Below are positions 8,456 through 17,082 of a DNA stretch of 48,466 nucleotides, piece after piece. The translations under genes and the position numbers were made by a program. This DNA comes from Psychrobacter proteolyticus (GTDB lineage: Bacteria; Pseudomonadota; Gammaproteobacteria; Pseudomonadales; Moraxellaceae). The stretch lies in NCBI RefSeq assembly GCF_003350005.1, contig NZ_QLKS01000008.1, positions 1 to 48,466 of the forward strand. Reading direction: 5' to 3'. Numbering within the stretch: the stretch's first letter is position 1; each line of letters starts with the position of its first letter. The notes under the pieces are model-generated. The model was not told where the DNA came from. It worked only from the letters and a program-made list of their open reading frames with translations, and searched no databases.

Positions 8456-9376
8456 CTAAACACTCGCCCCAACTGCTCGTGCAATTGCAATGCCTTCATC
8501 CACTGTTAAAAACTTGCGCTGACTTGGGCTGTCTTTATAAATGACATCGCCGTCTTGAAAGATTAAGCACTCATTGACCGCTAACTGCTGCCATTTCTCA
8601 TTTTCAGTCAATGGCACGGTGACCAAGATAGTGACTTTATCCGTGTCTGTGGTCACATCACCAAAGTTAATCGCCATATCATCATCAGCCAGTTTGGCTT
8701 CACCAAATGGCGCTTTACGCGTGAGATAAAACAGTAAGCTGCCCGCATAAGCCAGTTGCCACCTGCCATTCGATATCAAGCAATTAAATAACCCATTGGC
8801 CGATAGATAACGACATTGCGTGGTCAAAAAGTTAAACAGCGCCTTGTCATCGGGACGCGACTTAAAGCTGCTTTTTAGACGATTGACCAAATAGCAGAAT
8901 GCCATTTCTGAGTCAGTATTGCCTACTGGCTGACAGTGTGAGGCATTACCGTTGTCTTGCAAACGCTGACAGCGTTTGATAAATTCGCTATTCATCTGCC
9001 CATTGTGCGCAAATACCCACTGCTCGCCCCAGACTTCACGGACAAAGGGATGCGTGTTGGCCAAGCAGTTCTGCCCTTGTGTCGCCTTACGAATATGCGC
9101 AATGACATTCATAGCTTTGATTGGATAATTATTGACCAAATCGGCGACTGGCGACAAGTGACTTGGACGATTGTCATGAAACAGACGCAAACCCGTTGAG
9201 TCATTTGCCGTCTCATCGTTCGTTTTGTCATTATTACTGCATTCGCTGCGCTCAAAAAAGGCAATACCAAAGCCATCCTCATGACTGTCCGTCATCCCGC
9301 CGCGCTTGCGAAATCCTGCAAAGCTAAAGCCAATATCCGTTGGGGTATTACAGTTCATTCCTAAGAGTTGACACAT
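8456..9376 (-). CDS. YafJ-type class II glutamine amidotransferase
   Basis: A 306-residue protein starting M-C-Q-L-L-G, with Cys2 as the expected catalytic nucleophile of the Ntn-hydrolase class II glutaminase fold. Other family marks are HEDGFGIAFF (about 31-40), the IRKATQG segment, THPF and FAHNGQM, which bind glutamine or form the oxyanion hole. It has the glutaminase domain only, without a synthetase domain, so the acceptor is unknown, as in YafJ. An insertion rich in Asn/Asp/Thr (about 44-62) is probably a loop. It begins immediately after the stop codon of the DUF2007 gene, with no gap, so the two are surely co-transcribed. Confidence 0.85.
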   Translation of the reverse strand: MCQLLGMNCNTPTDIGFSFAGFRKRGGMTDSHEDGFGIAFFERSECSNNDKTNDETANDSTGLRLFHDNRPSHLSPVADLVNNYPIKAMNVIAHIRKATQGQNCLANTHPFVREVWGEQWVFAHNGQMNSEFIKRCQRLQDNGNASHCQPVGNTDSEMAFCYLVNRLKSSFKSRPDDKALFNFLTTQCRYLSANGLFNCLISNGRWQLAYAGSLLFYLTRKAPFGEAKLADDDMAINFGDVTTDTDKVTILVTVPLTENEKWQQLAVNECLIFQDGDVIYKDSPSQRKFLTVDEGIAIARAVGASV

Positions 9377-9739
9377 TTAATCGTTACCGCCATTGTTATT
9401 ATTAAGCGAATCATCGTTTATGCTCGGTTCATCATTTATTGTCGGGTTGCCTTGGAGAGCGTTACTTTGAGCGGCAGATAGCGCATCAAAGTCAGCATCA
9501 CTCATTTCATCCAGTAAGGCGGCACCATTAGTTGGGATGGTATCCAAAATGCGCTGAGCTTCTGCCAGATCGGTACTTTCTACCCAAAGAACGATACCCG
9601 AGTTCATACCTGGGATAGCGCTAAGCGGCTGCAAGGACACGGTGATGCCGTTATTACGTAGTAGGTTTGCGTGTAGCTCACCTTGCATATTGGTATCGTA
9701 GCGCGCCAGTTTGTGCCAGTTATCAACTTGATCGGTCAT
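9377..9739 (-). CDS. DUF2007 domain protein (putative signal-transducing protein)
   Basis: A 120-residue protein. Residues 8-67 match the small DUF2007 fold: W-H-K-L-A-R-Y-D at the start, then Q-G-E-L-H-A-N-L-L-R-N-N-G-I and V-L-W-V-E-S-T-D-L-A-E-A-Q-R-I-L. The C-terminal about 35 residues are Asn/Asp-rich low complexity. The Pfam description is 'putative prokaryotic signal transducing protein', without proven function. The AGAGG ribosome site is well spaced from the ATG at 9739. It is upstream of, and directly abuts, the YafJ-type gene. Confidence 0.72.
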   Translation of the reverse strand: MTDQVDNWHKLARYDTNMQGELHANLLRNNGITVSLQPLSAIPGMNSGIVLWVESTDLAEAQRILDTIPTNGAALLDEMSDADFDALSAAQSNALQGNPTINDEPSINDDSLNNNNGGND

Positions 9740-9811
9740 GGGGTCGCCTCTAAGATTTCGGTACTAAAATTAGTACTAGCATTGATACTAGAATAAATGA
9801 ATAAGCAATGC

Positions 9812-10975
9812 TTACGATAATTGATCCAGCGTATATTCTTTGATTGCAAACTCACTACTATTTAATGTTTCCTGCGCTTGCTCTGCTTGGGTGATACTAC
9901 TAAACACGCCGACTATTTGATTATCTGGTTTGCTTAATAGTACAAATACGGTATTTTGCGACTTTTCAACATGCGCCCAATGATAAGCGGCCAAACGTTT
10001 CATCAAGTCAGGATTTTTGACCATGATGTTATCACCCGTACGGCCTTCGGTACGGTTGTAGTGAATCACATTTAGGCGCAATAGCCAGAAAATCACCGCG
10101 GCTTTTGCTAGCATAACAGGTAGTGCACGTTTTTCATCACTGTTTAGCGGGCGGATCGACTCATAACCTTGTAAGAACGCCGCCATTTTACTGCGGTCAA
10201 AGTTAACGGATTCGCCTTGTTCTGCAACGCCCCACGTGGTACAAAAATCATTGATAGTGATGGCAATATCCATCACGTAATGCTCGACACTGACTTCGGT
10301 AAAGTCTAATAGACCTGTCAGACGCGCTTCACCTTTTTGTAGATTCCATAAGGTATTGTCAGCGAACATGTCTAAATGACATAACCCTTTTGGCAAGGTT
10401 GGCAGTGGTAATTCTGAATAAGAGCGCCAGATATCGCTCATTAGCTTGGCTTCGTCACCTGGCATAAACTGCATTTCACGGTCGCGCACATCTGCCCATG
10501 GGTACAAAGGCACGCCGTACTGCTCACTTGGCTGCAGTGCTTGTAGCGTCTCGTGCAGCATCGCTAACGCCGCGCCAATATCATGACACATTGCTTGTGT
10601 GGTTTGATCTGGATGTGAACCTGCTAGACACGGTACTAAAGTAATGGCTTTGTTTTCATAATGGATGACATAGCGCTTATCGTCGCCATTCGTTTGCGAA
10701 CCAGTTGATTCAATAACAGCTAGCGGCGCGGCGACTGGTAGCTTGCCATTTAATTGATTGAGGATAACGGCCATTTTTTCGATATCAGCAGGCGGACGTT
10801 CTTCAAATAAAGTGAATACATAAGAGTATGTGCCATCTACATCGTCAGTCGTTTGAATAAACCAGTTTGAGTTTTTAATACCTTGAGTGATCGGAATCGC
10901 GCGGCCAAACGACACGCCAAAGCTTTGGCAAAAGGCGGCAAACTGGTCATCGGTTAGCTGGGTATAGACGGACAT
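9812..10975 (-). CDS. thrB: Homoserine kinase, ThrB type II (APH fold), with C-terminal extension
   Basis: It phosphorylates homoserine for threonine synthesis. It belongs to the aminoglycoside-phosphotransferase-like kinases used as ThrB in pseudomonads and Moraxellaceae, not the GHMP family. N-terminal QGIKNSNWFI is the nucleotide loop; the Brenner-type catalytic loop is C-H-L-D-M-F-A-D-N (His200, Asp202, Asn207) and the metal-binding Asp224 is in GLLDFTE. The usual type II enzyme is about 315-330 residues. This one is 387, and the last about 48 residues (VFVLLSKPDNQIVGVFSSI onward) look like an added small beta-alpha-beta domain. It is 72 bp upstream of the DUF2007 gene on the same strand. 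Confidence 0.87.
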   Translation of the reverse strand: MSVYTQLTDDQFAAFCQSFGVSFGRAIPITQGIKNSNWFIQTTDDVDGTYSYVFTLFEERPPADIEKMAVILNQLNGKLPVAAPLAVIESTGSQTNGDDKRYVIHYENKAITLVPCLAGSHPDQTTQAMCHDIGAALAMLHETLQALQPSEQYGVPLYPWADVRDREMQFMPGDEAKLMSDIWRSYSELPLPTLPKGLCHLDMFADNTLWNLQKGEARLTGLLDFTEVSVEHYVMDIAITINDFCTTWGVAEQGESVNFDRSKMAAFLQGYESIRPLNSDEKRALPVMLAKAAVIFWLLRLNVIHYNRTEGRTGDNIMVKNPDLMKRLAAYHWAHVEKSQNTVFVLLSKPDNQIVGVFSSITQAEQAQETLNSSEFAIKEYTLDQLS

Positions 10976-11160
10976 GACATCTCACTTTTGGCAATTGGAT
11001 AAGAAGTTAAATAGGATAAATTTATGCGGTAATGACAGCAATTGTACCGCGCATGATAAAACTATGGTGAAAAGCGTAATAATCTTGCGAAAACCTGCCT
11101 GAAATAGCAGTGATTTTGCTAGACTAGCGCCTATGAATTGATTATAAGGTGAAAGACCCT

Positions 11161-11943
11161 ATGTTAGCAAAGCGTATCATTCCTTGCTTGGACGTTGACA
11201 ATGGCCGCGTGGTCAAAGGCGTGCAATTTGTCGACATCAAAGACGCAGGCGATCCTGTCGAAGTAGCCAAACGCTACAACGAACAGGGCGCTGATGAGAT
11301 TACTTTTTTGGATATTACTGCGACCAATGATGAGCGCGATACCACTTATCATACTGTTGAACGCATGGCAGAAACGGTATTTGTTCCGCTGACCGTTGGC
11401 GGCGGCGTGCGTAAAATCGCTGATATTCGCAATTTACTCAATGCTGGCGCGGATAAAGTGGCGATTAACTCAGCAGCCGTATTTACGCCGGAGTTCGTTG
11501 GTGAAGCCGCGCAAAAATTTGGTAATCAGTGTATCGTCGTTGCTATCGATGCCAAACGCGTCGCTGATATCAACGTCGATGGTATTGTCGTACCACGTTG
11601 GGAGATTTTCACCCATGGTGGCCGTAAGCCAACGGGTATCGATGCCGTTGCTTGGGCGAGCAAAATGGCAGAGCTAGGCGCTGGTGAACTACTGGTCACC
11701 TCGATGGACGGTGATGGCACCAAAAAAGGCTACGACTTGGCGCTCATGCAGCAAATTACGAGCCGCGTTAATGTACCAGTTATCGCCTCAGGCGGCGTCG
11801 GTAACCTGCAACATTTAGCAGAAGGCGTACTAGAAGGCGGCGTAGATGCCGTACTTGCCGCCAGTATTTTTCACTTCGGTGAGTACACGGTATTGGAGGC
11901 CAAAGAGTACATGGCAGCGCAAGGAATACAGATGCGTCTTTAG
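11161..11943 (+). CDS. hisF: Imidazole glycerol phosphate synthase cyclase subunit
   Basis: HisF with HisH converts PRFAR and ammonia to imidazole glycerol phosphate and AICAR in histidine synthesis. It is a (beta/alpha)8 barrel of 260 residues, normal for the family. Catalytic Asp11 is in [14 protein letters not shown] and Asp130-equivalent in VVAIDAKR; phosphate-binding glycine loops are GGGVRK and ASGGVGN. The AAGGTGA ribosome site fits the ATG at 11161, so a longer GTG start at 11149 is rejected. Unlike enterobacterial his genes it stands alone here, without hisH or hisA next to it. Confidence 0.97.
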   Translation: MLAKRIIPCLDVDNGRVVKGVQFVDIKDAGDPVEVAKRYNEQGADEITFLDITATNDERDTTYHTVERMAETVFVPLTVGGGVRKIADIRNLLNAGADKVAINSAAVFTPEFVGEAAQKFGNQCIVVAIDAKRVADINVDGIVVPRWEIFTHGGRKPTGIDAVAWASKMAELGAGELLVTSMDGDGTKKGYDLALMQQITSRVNVPVIASGGVGNLQHLAEGVLEGGVDAVLAASIFHFGEYTVLEAKEYMAAQGIQMRL

Positions 11944-12048
11944 CACGCTCGTAATATACAAATAAAACCCAAAAAAATGCTATCATAGCGCTAACCATTT
12001 ATTTTCGTTCAATTAACTAGGGCAACGCCAAAATAATAGGCGACCGAG

Positions 12049-12107
12049 TCAATTGAACGCATCAGACTATTTAGCTACTTATTGACGCCTATATTTCAAT
12101 TGAACGC
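12049..12107. repeat. Repeated 12-mer and inverted segments in the ribH leader
   Basis: TCAATTGAACGC occurs at 12049-12060 and again at 12096-12107, each holding the palindrome CAATTG. A third partial copy (GTTCAATT) lies at about 12008. Between and around them, TAGGC with GTCAAT can pair with ATTGAC and GCCTA, so the RNA could fold. It does not resemble the conserved FMN riboswitch core. Role unknown: operator sites or a structured leader. Confidence 0.45.
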
Positions 12108-12128
12108 TTATTAAGCAAAGGATTTTTT

Positions 12129-12647
12129 ATGTCGAATTTACAACAGCAGCGCAACGACGTGACTCATATCGATGGTAACCTACACCAAAACGCTGATGCT
12201 CGCATTGGTATCGTTGTTGGTCGTTTTAACGGTTTTGTCGTTGAGTCGTTAGTTGATGGTGCAATCGATGCCTTACTCCGTCATGGTGTATTGGGTAGCA
12301 ACATTACTGTTATTCGTGTGCCTGGCGCATTTGAGCTACCACTTGTGGCCCAACGTGCTGCTGAATCAGATCGTTTTGACGCGATTGTGGCACTGGGTGC
12401 AATCATCCGTGGCAGCACGCCCCACTTTGATATTGTAGCTAGCGAGTCGGCCAAAGGTTTGAGCGCTGTGGCAATGGATTATAATATCCCTGTTGCTAAC
12501 GGTATCATCACTACTGACAGCATCGAGCAAGCTATCGAGCGCTCTGGCACTAAAGCGGGCAACAAAGGCTCTGAAGCTGCGATGGTTGTACTAGAAATGA
12601 TCGCTGTTTTGTCACAACTTGATATTGATGATATCGATGAAGCGTAA
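12129..12647 (+). CDS. ribH: 6,7-dimethyl-8-ribityllumazine synthase
   Basis: RibH condenses 5-amino-6-ribitylaminouracil with 3,4-dihydroxy-2-butanone 4-phosphate, the penultimate step of riboflavin synthesis. The 172-residue protein shows [14 protein letters not shown] at the N-terminus, VPGAFELP, the [12 protein letters not shown] block with the catalytic His, and [10 protein letters not shown]. The N-terminal about 20 residues are a polar extension. AAAGGA precedes the ATG. It is followed, after about 215 bp with a hairpin, by nusB, the order seen in many gammaproteobacteria. Confidence 0.97.
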   Translation: MSNLQQQRNDVTHIDGNLHQNADARIGIVVGRFNGFVVESLVDGAIDALLRHGVLGSNITVIRVPGAFELPLVAQRAAESDRFDAIVALGAIIRGSTPHFDIVASESAKGLSAVAMDYNIPVANGIITTDSIEQAIERSGTKAGNKGSEAAMVVLEMIAVLSQLDIDDIDEA

Positions 12648-12677
12648 GCTTTAAAGCTCAAATTTATTAGTTTAACT

Positions 12678-12705
12678 GGTGCTGCTATTTAGTAATAACA
12701 GCACC
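12678..12705 (+). terminator. Hairpin between ribH and nusB, weak terminator or processing site
   Basis: GGTGCTG pairs with CAGCACC and an inner TATT pairs with AATA. There is no T-run after the stem, so it may be an attenuator or RNA-stabilising hairpin and not a full terminator. Nothing else is seen in the 12648-12863 gap. Confidence 0.45.
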
Positions 12706-12863
12706 TCATAGTACTAGCCAGCTATCGAAACAATTGGCTACTTTTTGAATTTTCGCCGTATTTCCATACCCTTTAAAGCTTTGAATCAGCAAAGTTAAAA
12801 AGCTACTTTGTTAATTTATATTTTGACTGGGTATCATCTCAAAAATTTAGGTACAGACCCCCT

Positions 12864-13706
12864 ATGACTGACCAACTCAAGCGCGCTATTAGCGCTGCGA
12901 AAACCGCACAAGCCAATGATGGACAAGCTGAAGCTACCCGTATAGCGAGCAGTAGTGCGGGTGATCAAACATTCGATATGAGTGAGTCTTCTTACAAGAC
13001 CAGTCACACTGCTATCCGTAAGGCACGTCGCTTTGCGATGCAAGGCCTATACGAATGGCTCGTCACTGATCGCCGCTTTGATGTAGATGGTAAGCTTGGC
13101 TGGAAAGCCAATGCTCCGCATGATATTGCTGCTCGCACGCGTGCAACCAATGCCATGCATACCGTCCATATCGGTTATTATCATGAAATGATGCGCGACA
13201 TCCCAGAGCAGATTGAAGCACTCGATGCGCTTATCAGTCAGCATCTCGATCGTGAGGTTGATAAGCTAGATACTGTTGAGCACGCTATCTTGTTGATTGG
13301 CGCGTATGAGCTGCAGAACCGTGTAGAGATTCCTTATAAAGTCGTGCTTGATGAAGCGATGAAGCTAAATAATCACTTTGGGGCAACTGATGCTCATAAA
13401 TTGATTAATGCGGTACTGGATAAAATGGCTGGTGAGCTGCGCGCTTTAGAGGTGCAAGCAGATACTAATGCCAATCTACGTACATCACAAAAAGCGGCGG
13501 CTAAACAGTCTGAAGCAAATCCAGTCGATAGCAACGAAACTGCTGCTGAAACAGAAAGCGCTATCGTCGATGAGCCGACTGCATCAAATAAGCCGCGTAT
13601 CAGTGCTAACAAAGCTAACGTTAAACGCAGTAGTGCCAGTAAAGCCAGTGCAAATATCAGTGACTTTAAGGCGAGCAAGAAAAACGCTAACGATACCAAA
13701 GACTAA
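12864..13706 (+). CDS. nusB: Transcription antitermination factor NusB with long terminal extensions
   Basis: NusB with NusE binds boxA RNA in rRNA antitermination complexes. The core (about 48-196) shows [14 protein letters not shown], then [47 protein letters not shown]. Standard NusB is about 140-150 residues; this one is 280. The extra N-terminal about 45 residues are Ala/Gln/Ser-rich, and about 85 C-terminal residues are Ala/Lys/Ser/Asn-rich and basic near the end, probably disordered and perhaps RNA-binding. A shorter internal start (Met39) has no good ribosome site. thiL follows after 8 bp. Confidence 0.93.
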   Translation: MTDQLKRAISAAKTAQANDGQAEATRIASSSAGDQTFDMSESSYKTSHTAIRKARRFAMQGLYEWLVTDRRFDVDGKLGWKANAPHDIAARTRATNAMHTVHIGYYHEMMRDIPEQIEALDALISQHLDREVDKLDTVEHAILLIGAYELQNRVEIPYKVVLDEAMKLNNHFGATDAHKLINAVLDKMAGELRALEVQADTNANLRTSQKAAAKQSEANPVDSNETAAETESAIVDEPTASNKPRISANKANVKRSSASKASANISDFKASKKNANDTKD

Positions 13707-13714
13707 GAATAACC

Positions 13715-14746
13715 ATGAACGAGTTTGAGCTGATTGAGCGTATATTCTCACAGATGCAGGCCACGCATACGCCATTAACTGGTATCGAAAAAGGTATCGG
13801 TGACGACGCGGCTGTGATGGCATTGCCAGCAGGATCACGCTTGGTTAGCTGTATTGATACGTTGGTTCAAGGTCGTCACTTTCATGCTGACTGGCAAAGA
13901 GTCGATGAGTTAGCATTTGCCATTGGTTATAAGGCCGTGGCCGTCAATGTCTCAGACATTGCTGCTATGGGTGCATCGCCACATAGCATTATGCTAGCGC
14001 TGGCATTACCTGAACGTCTAGCAAACCACGAATGGCTCACTGAATTTGCCAAAGGCTTATTTCATGCTTGCCATTTGTTTGGTGTGACGCTGATAGGTGG
14101 TGATACCACGCGCAGTGAGCGCTTAGTGCTCAGTATCAGCGCGCAAGGGTTGCTCGCCGCAGATACACCAGCCATTTATCGCTCAGGTGCACAAGTGGGT
14201 GATAAGGTTTATGTCTCAGGCACACTTGGTGATGCCGCTTTCGCTTTACAGCATCCTGACAGCGCACAAGGTATAGAGTTGGCGCATCGTCTACATATGC
14301 CAACGCCGCGTATTGCACTAGGTGCAGCATTGGCAAATATGCGGGCAACATCGATGATAGACATCTCCGATGGACTTTATCAAGATCTTGGTCATGTCTG
14401 TCAGCAAAGCTCTGTAGGCATGCGCATCCATTTAGACAAGCTACCGAGTAGCGAGTCATTATCTACTGTCGATTTGTCTGATCGCTTGTTAGGTCAGCTA
14501 GCGGGCGGCGATGATTATGAACTGGCATTTACTTTGCCTGCTCATATCAAACCGCCTATAGGTAACACACCTGTCACTTGTATCGGCGAGGTAATTGCAC
14601 TAGCAGATCCGATAGCGACAGATACCAAGTCTCCTAATCACTCACGTCTTGAACTGTTTTATCAAAATCAGCCAGTGACGCCAACTCAGCCCGCACCGTT
14701 TTTAACGTGGCCCAACCTTACTGGCTACCAACACTTTACAGGCTAA
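13715..14746 (+). CDS. thiL: Thiamine-monophosphate kinase
   Basis: It phosphorylates thiamine monophosphate to the coenzyme TPP using ATP. It is a 343-residue PurM/SelD-like protein. The N-terminal NEFELIERIF and G-I-G-D-D-A-A-V metal/ATP loop (about 27-34), D-T-L-V-Q-G-R-H-F, and the V-N-V-S-D-I-A-A-M-G-A segment are diagnostic, followed by GGDTTRS and the late ISDGL and GGDDYEL motifs. It is packed between nusB (8 bp) and pgpA (3 bp), so it is an operon member. Confidence 0.96.
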   Translation: MNEFELIERIFSQMQATHTPLTGIEKGIGDDAAVMALPAGSRLVSCIDTLVQGRHFHADWQRVDELAFAIGYKAVAVNVSDIAAMGASPHSIMLALALPERLANHEWLTEFAKGLFHACHLFGVTLIGGDTTRSERLVLSISAQGLLAADTPAIYRSGAQVGDKVYVSGTLGDAAFALQHPDSAQGIELAHRLHMPTPRIALGAALANMRATSMIDISDGLYQDLGHVCQQSSVGMRIHLDKLPSSESLSTVDLSDRLLGQLAGGDDYELAFTLPAHIKPPIGNTPVTCIGEVIALADPIATDTKSPNHSRLELFYQNQPVTPTQPAPFLTWPNLTGYQHFTG

Positions 14747-14749
14747 TCC

Positions 14750-15355
14750 ATGACTGATCACGACTTATCTAAGCCTGACATCCGTAAAGCAAATGACTGC
14801 CCACCCTTACCGGTCGGTGCTAGCGTGCTTGACCGTGTGGTTTATTGGCTCGGTATCGGTTTAGGTAGTGGTCTGCCGCGCCGTGCACCTGGTACCTGGG
14901 GTACCGTTGGTGGGCTGATTGTGGGCGTGTCCCTCATGAGTCTAGGTTTTATTCCTTTTTTAATGCTGACTATTTTATCTTGTTTGGTTGGTGTCTGGAT
15001 CTGTGGGCGTACTTCTGAGTTAATGCAGGTACACGATGATCCACATATTGTGTGGGATGAATGGGCAGGCATGTGGATTACCTTATTACCGTTATCTTAC
15101 ATTTTGTCTTATTTATTTCCTAAGCCTGAAAACACATTGTCGATAATGATGATGCCTATGTTTTGGGGCTGGCTACCGACCGCTTTTATCCTATTTCGCG
15201 TATTTGATATCTTAAAGCCGCCACCGATTGGCTGGGCAGACAAAAAAGTTGCTGGCGGTCTTGGGGTAATGTTAGATGATATTATTGCAGGCATCATGGC
15301 AGCGGTCATTTGGTTGATTATTTACATCATTGTGATGATGTTCATGTCTTTTTGA
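14750..15355 (+). CDS. pgpA: Phosphatidylglycerophosphatase A
   Basis: An inner-membrane enzyme that dephosphorylates phosphatidylglycerophosphate to phosphatidylglycerol. Family marks in the 201-residue protein are G-L-G-S-G-L-P-R-R-A-P-G-T-W-G-T, W-D-E-W-A-G-M-W and R-V-F-D-I-L-K-P-P-P-I-G-W-A-D, then GGLGVMLDDIIAG. Three to four hydrophobic helices are visible. It is the last gene of the nusB-thiL-pgpA run. The following 168 bp are AT-rich and contain the glmU promoter region. Confidence 0.96.
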   Translation: MTDHDLSKPDIRKANDCPPLPVGASVLDRVVYWLGIGLGSGLPRRAPGTWGTVGGLIVGVSLMSLGFIPFLMLTILSCLVGVWICGRTSELMQVHDDPHIVWDEWAGMWITLLPLSYILSYLFPKPENTLSIMMMPMFWGWLPTAFILFRVFDILKPPPIGWADKKVAGGLGVMLDDIIAGIMAAVIWLIIYIIVMMFMSF

Positions 15356-15459
15356 TATTAACGCACAGAAATATTTACTACAGTTTTACCTGTCTTATAT
15401 ATTTGATTTTACTTACTTAAGTTATTAGTATTCAAGTTACAAAGCTTGAACGTCATAAT

Positions 15460-15488
15460 TTTTTTTGTGCAATTTTTTACGTTATAAT
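15460..15488 (+). promoter_or_regulatory. Candidate glmU promoter
   Basis: A perfect TATAAT lies at 15483-15488, 35 bp before the glmU ATG. The -35 region 17 bp upstream is only a T-run, so the assignment rests on the -10. Confidence 0.4.
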
Positions 15489-15523
15489 CCAATATCATAT
15501 TTTGTTACATTTTCAGGATCATT

Positions 15524-16900
15524 ATGATTTCTCCTCTTTCTGTGATTATTTTAGCTGCCGGTAAAGGCACACGTATGCAGTCGGCAAAGCCAAAGGTATT
15601 GCAGACATTGGCTGGGAAGTCTTTGTTAGGTCATGTGCTAGATACTTGCCATCAGCTCACTGTTGATGAAACCATCATTGTCCATGGCTTTGGCGGTGAT
15701 CAAGTAAAGTCAGAGATTACTAATCAATATACACAGGCATCGATTACTTGGGTTGCTCAAACTGAGCAATTGGGAACTGGCCATGCGGTCAAGGTGACAC
15801 TGTCTGATTTACCCAAGTCAGGACAAAGTCTTATTCTTTACGGTGATGTGCCATTGGTCAGCTGTCAGACATTGACAGCATTAAAAACTGCCAATACCGA
15901 TGGTATGTCGATGCTGACGTTGACTGTCGACAATCCATTTGGCTTGGGTCGTATTAAACGTGACCAAGCGGGTAATATTGAAGCCATCGTTGAACAAAAA
16001 GATGCCAATACTGACGAGCAAAATATTAGAGAGATTAACAGCGGCATTTACTGCGTAGACAATGCGCTACTGCACAAATATTTGCCTGGACTTTCTAACG
16101 ATAATGCACAGCAAGAATATTATCTGACGGATATTGTCAAAATGGCCGTCGCCGATGGTATTACTATCGCGGCAATTGAGCCTGAGCATACGTTTGAGAT
16201 TGAAGGGGTAAATAACCGTCAACAGCTTGCTAGCCTAGAACGCACTTGGCAACGTAAGCTAGTTGCTGACTTGCAAGAAGCTGGCGTGCAATTTGCCGAT
16301 CCTAGCCGTGTCGATATTCGTGGCACGTTAACTGCTGGTCAAGATGTGTTTATTGACGTTAATGTGGTGTTTGAAGGTGGCTGTACCTTAGGTGACAACG
16401 TCTATATCGAAGCGGGCTGTGTTATTAAAAATGCCAAGATTGGTAATGCCTGCTATATCAAACCGTATTGCGTGATCGATCGCGCTGATATTGGTGCTGG
16501 TGTTGATATCGGGCCTTTTGCGCATTTGCGTCCTGATACCGTACTATCTGATAACAGCAAAGTTGGTAACTTTGTCGAAATTAAAAAGTCGACTATTGGT
16601 AAAGGCAGTAAAGTAAATCACTTAAGCTATGTCGGTGATGCAACCGTTGGCACAGGCGTGAATATCGGTGCTGGTGTCATTACCTGTAATTATGACGGTG
16701 CTAATAAATCGCAAACTATCATTGGAGATAACGCCTTTATCGGCTCCAATGCTAGCTTAGTCGCGCCAGTGAAGATTGGCGATACTGCTACTGTGGCCGC
16801 TGGTTCTGTGATTACCAAAGATGTTGATCGTAGTGCATTGGCATTTGGTCGTGCGCGTCAGGTACAAAAAAATGACTTCCAAAGACCAACTAAAAAATAA
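15524..16900 (+). CDS. glmU: Bifunctional GlcNAc-1-P uridyltransferase / glucosamine-1-P acetyltransferase
   Basis: It acetylates glucosamine-1-P and joins it to UMP, giving UDP-GlcNAc for peptidoglycan and LPS. The N-terminal Rossmann-like pyrophosphorylase domain has LAAGKGTRMQSAKPKVLQ (11-28), YGDVPL and the E-I-N-S-G-I-Y segment. The C-terminal left-handed beta-helix (about 250-450) shows hexapeptide repeats with H-L-R-P-D-T, K-S-T-I-G-K-G-S-K-V-N-H-L-S-Y-V-G-D and the N-Y-D-G-A-N-K acetyl-transfer loop. 458 residues is normal. The pathway partner glmS is the next gene, 182 bp downstream. Confidence 0.98.
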   Translation: MISPLSVIILAAGKGTRMQSAKPKVLQTLAGKSLLGHVLDTCHQLTVDETIIVHGFGGDQVKSEITNQYTQASITWVAQTEQLGTGHAVKVTLSDLPKSGQSLILYGDVPLVSCQTLTALKTANTDGMSMLTLTVDNPFGLGRIKRDQAGNIEAIVEQKDANTDEQNIREINSGIYCVDNALLHKYLPGLSNDNAQQEYYLTDIVKMAVADGITIAAIEPEHTFEIEGVNNRQQLASLERTWQRKLVADLQEAGVQFADPSRVDIRGTLTAGQDVFIDVNVVFEGGCTLGDNVYIEAGCVIKNAKIGNACYIKPYCVIDRADIGAGVDIGPFAHLRPDTVLSDNSKVGNFVEIKKSTIGKGSKVNHLSYVGDATVGTGVNIGAGVITCNYDGANKSQTIIGDNAFIGSNASLVAPVKIGDTATVAAGSVITKDVDRSALAFGRARQVQKNDFQRPTKK

Positions 16901-17082
16901 TTGCTCATTGGTATTTTAGTCGGCTACAGTCATTCTTGAACCAACTTAAGCAGTGCGGCAATCTTTGTGGTACTGCTTCACTATATTTGTCGTTTGATGA
17001 CTCATCATTAATGTCCGACCAAATCATTTGATCTTACAACATTATATATTGAACTACTAAAATTTGAATCTAAGGAATAGCC

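Noticed and set aside
12001..12128. FMN riboswitch upstream of ribH
   Set aside because: The conserved AGGG-type core and the GCCGG-type element are not seen; only repeats and weak pairing are present.
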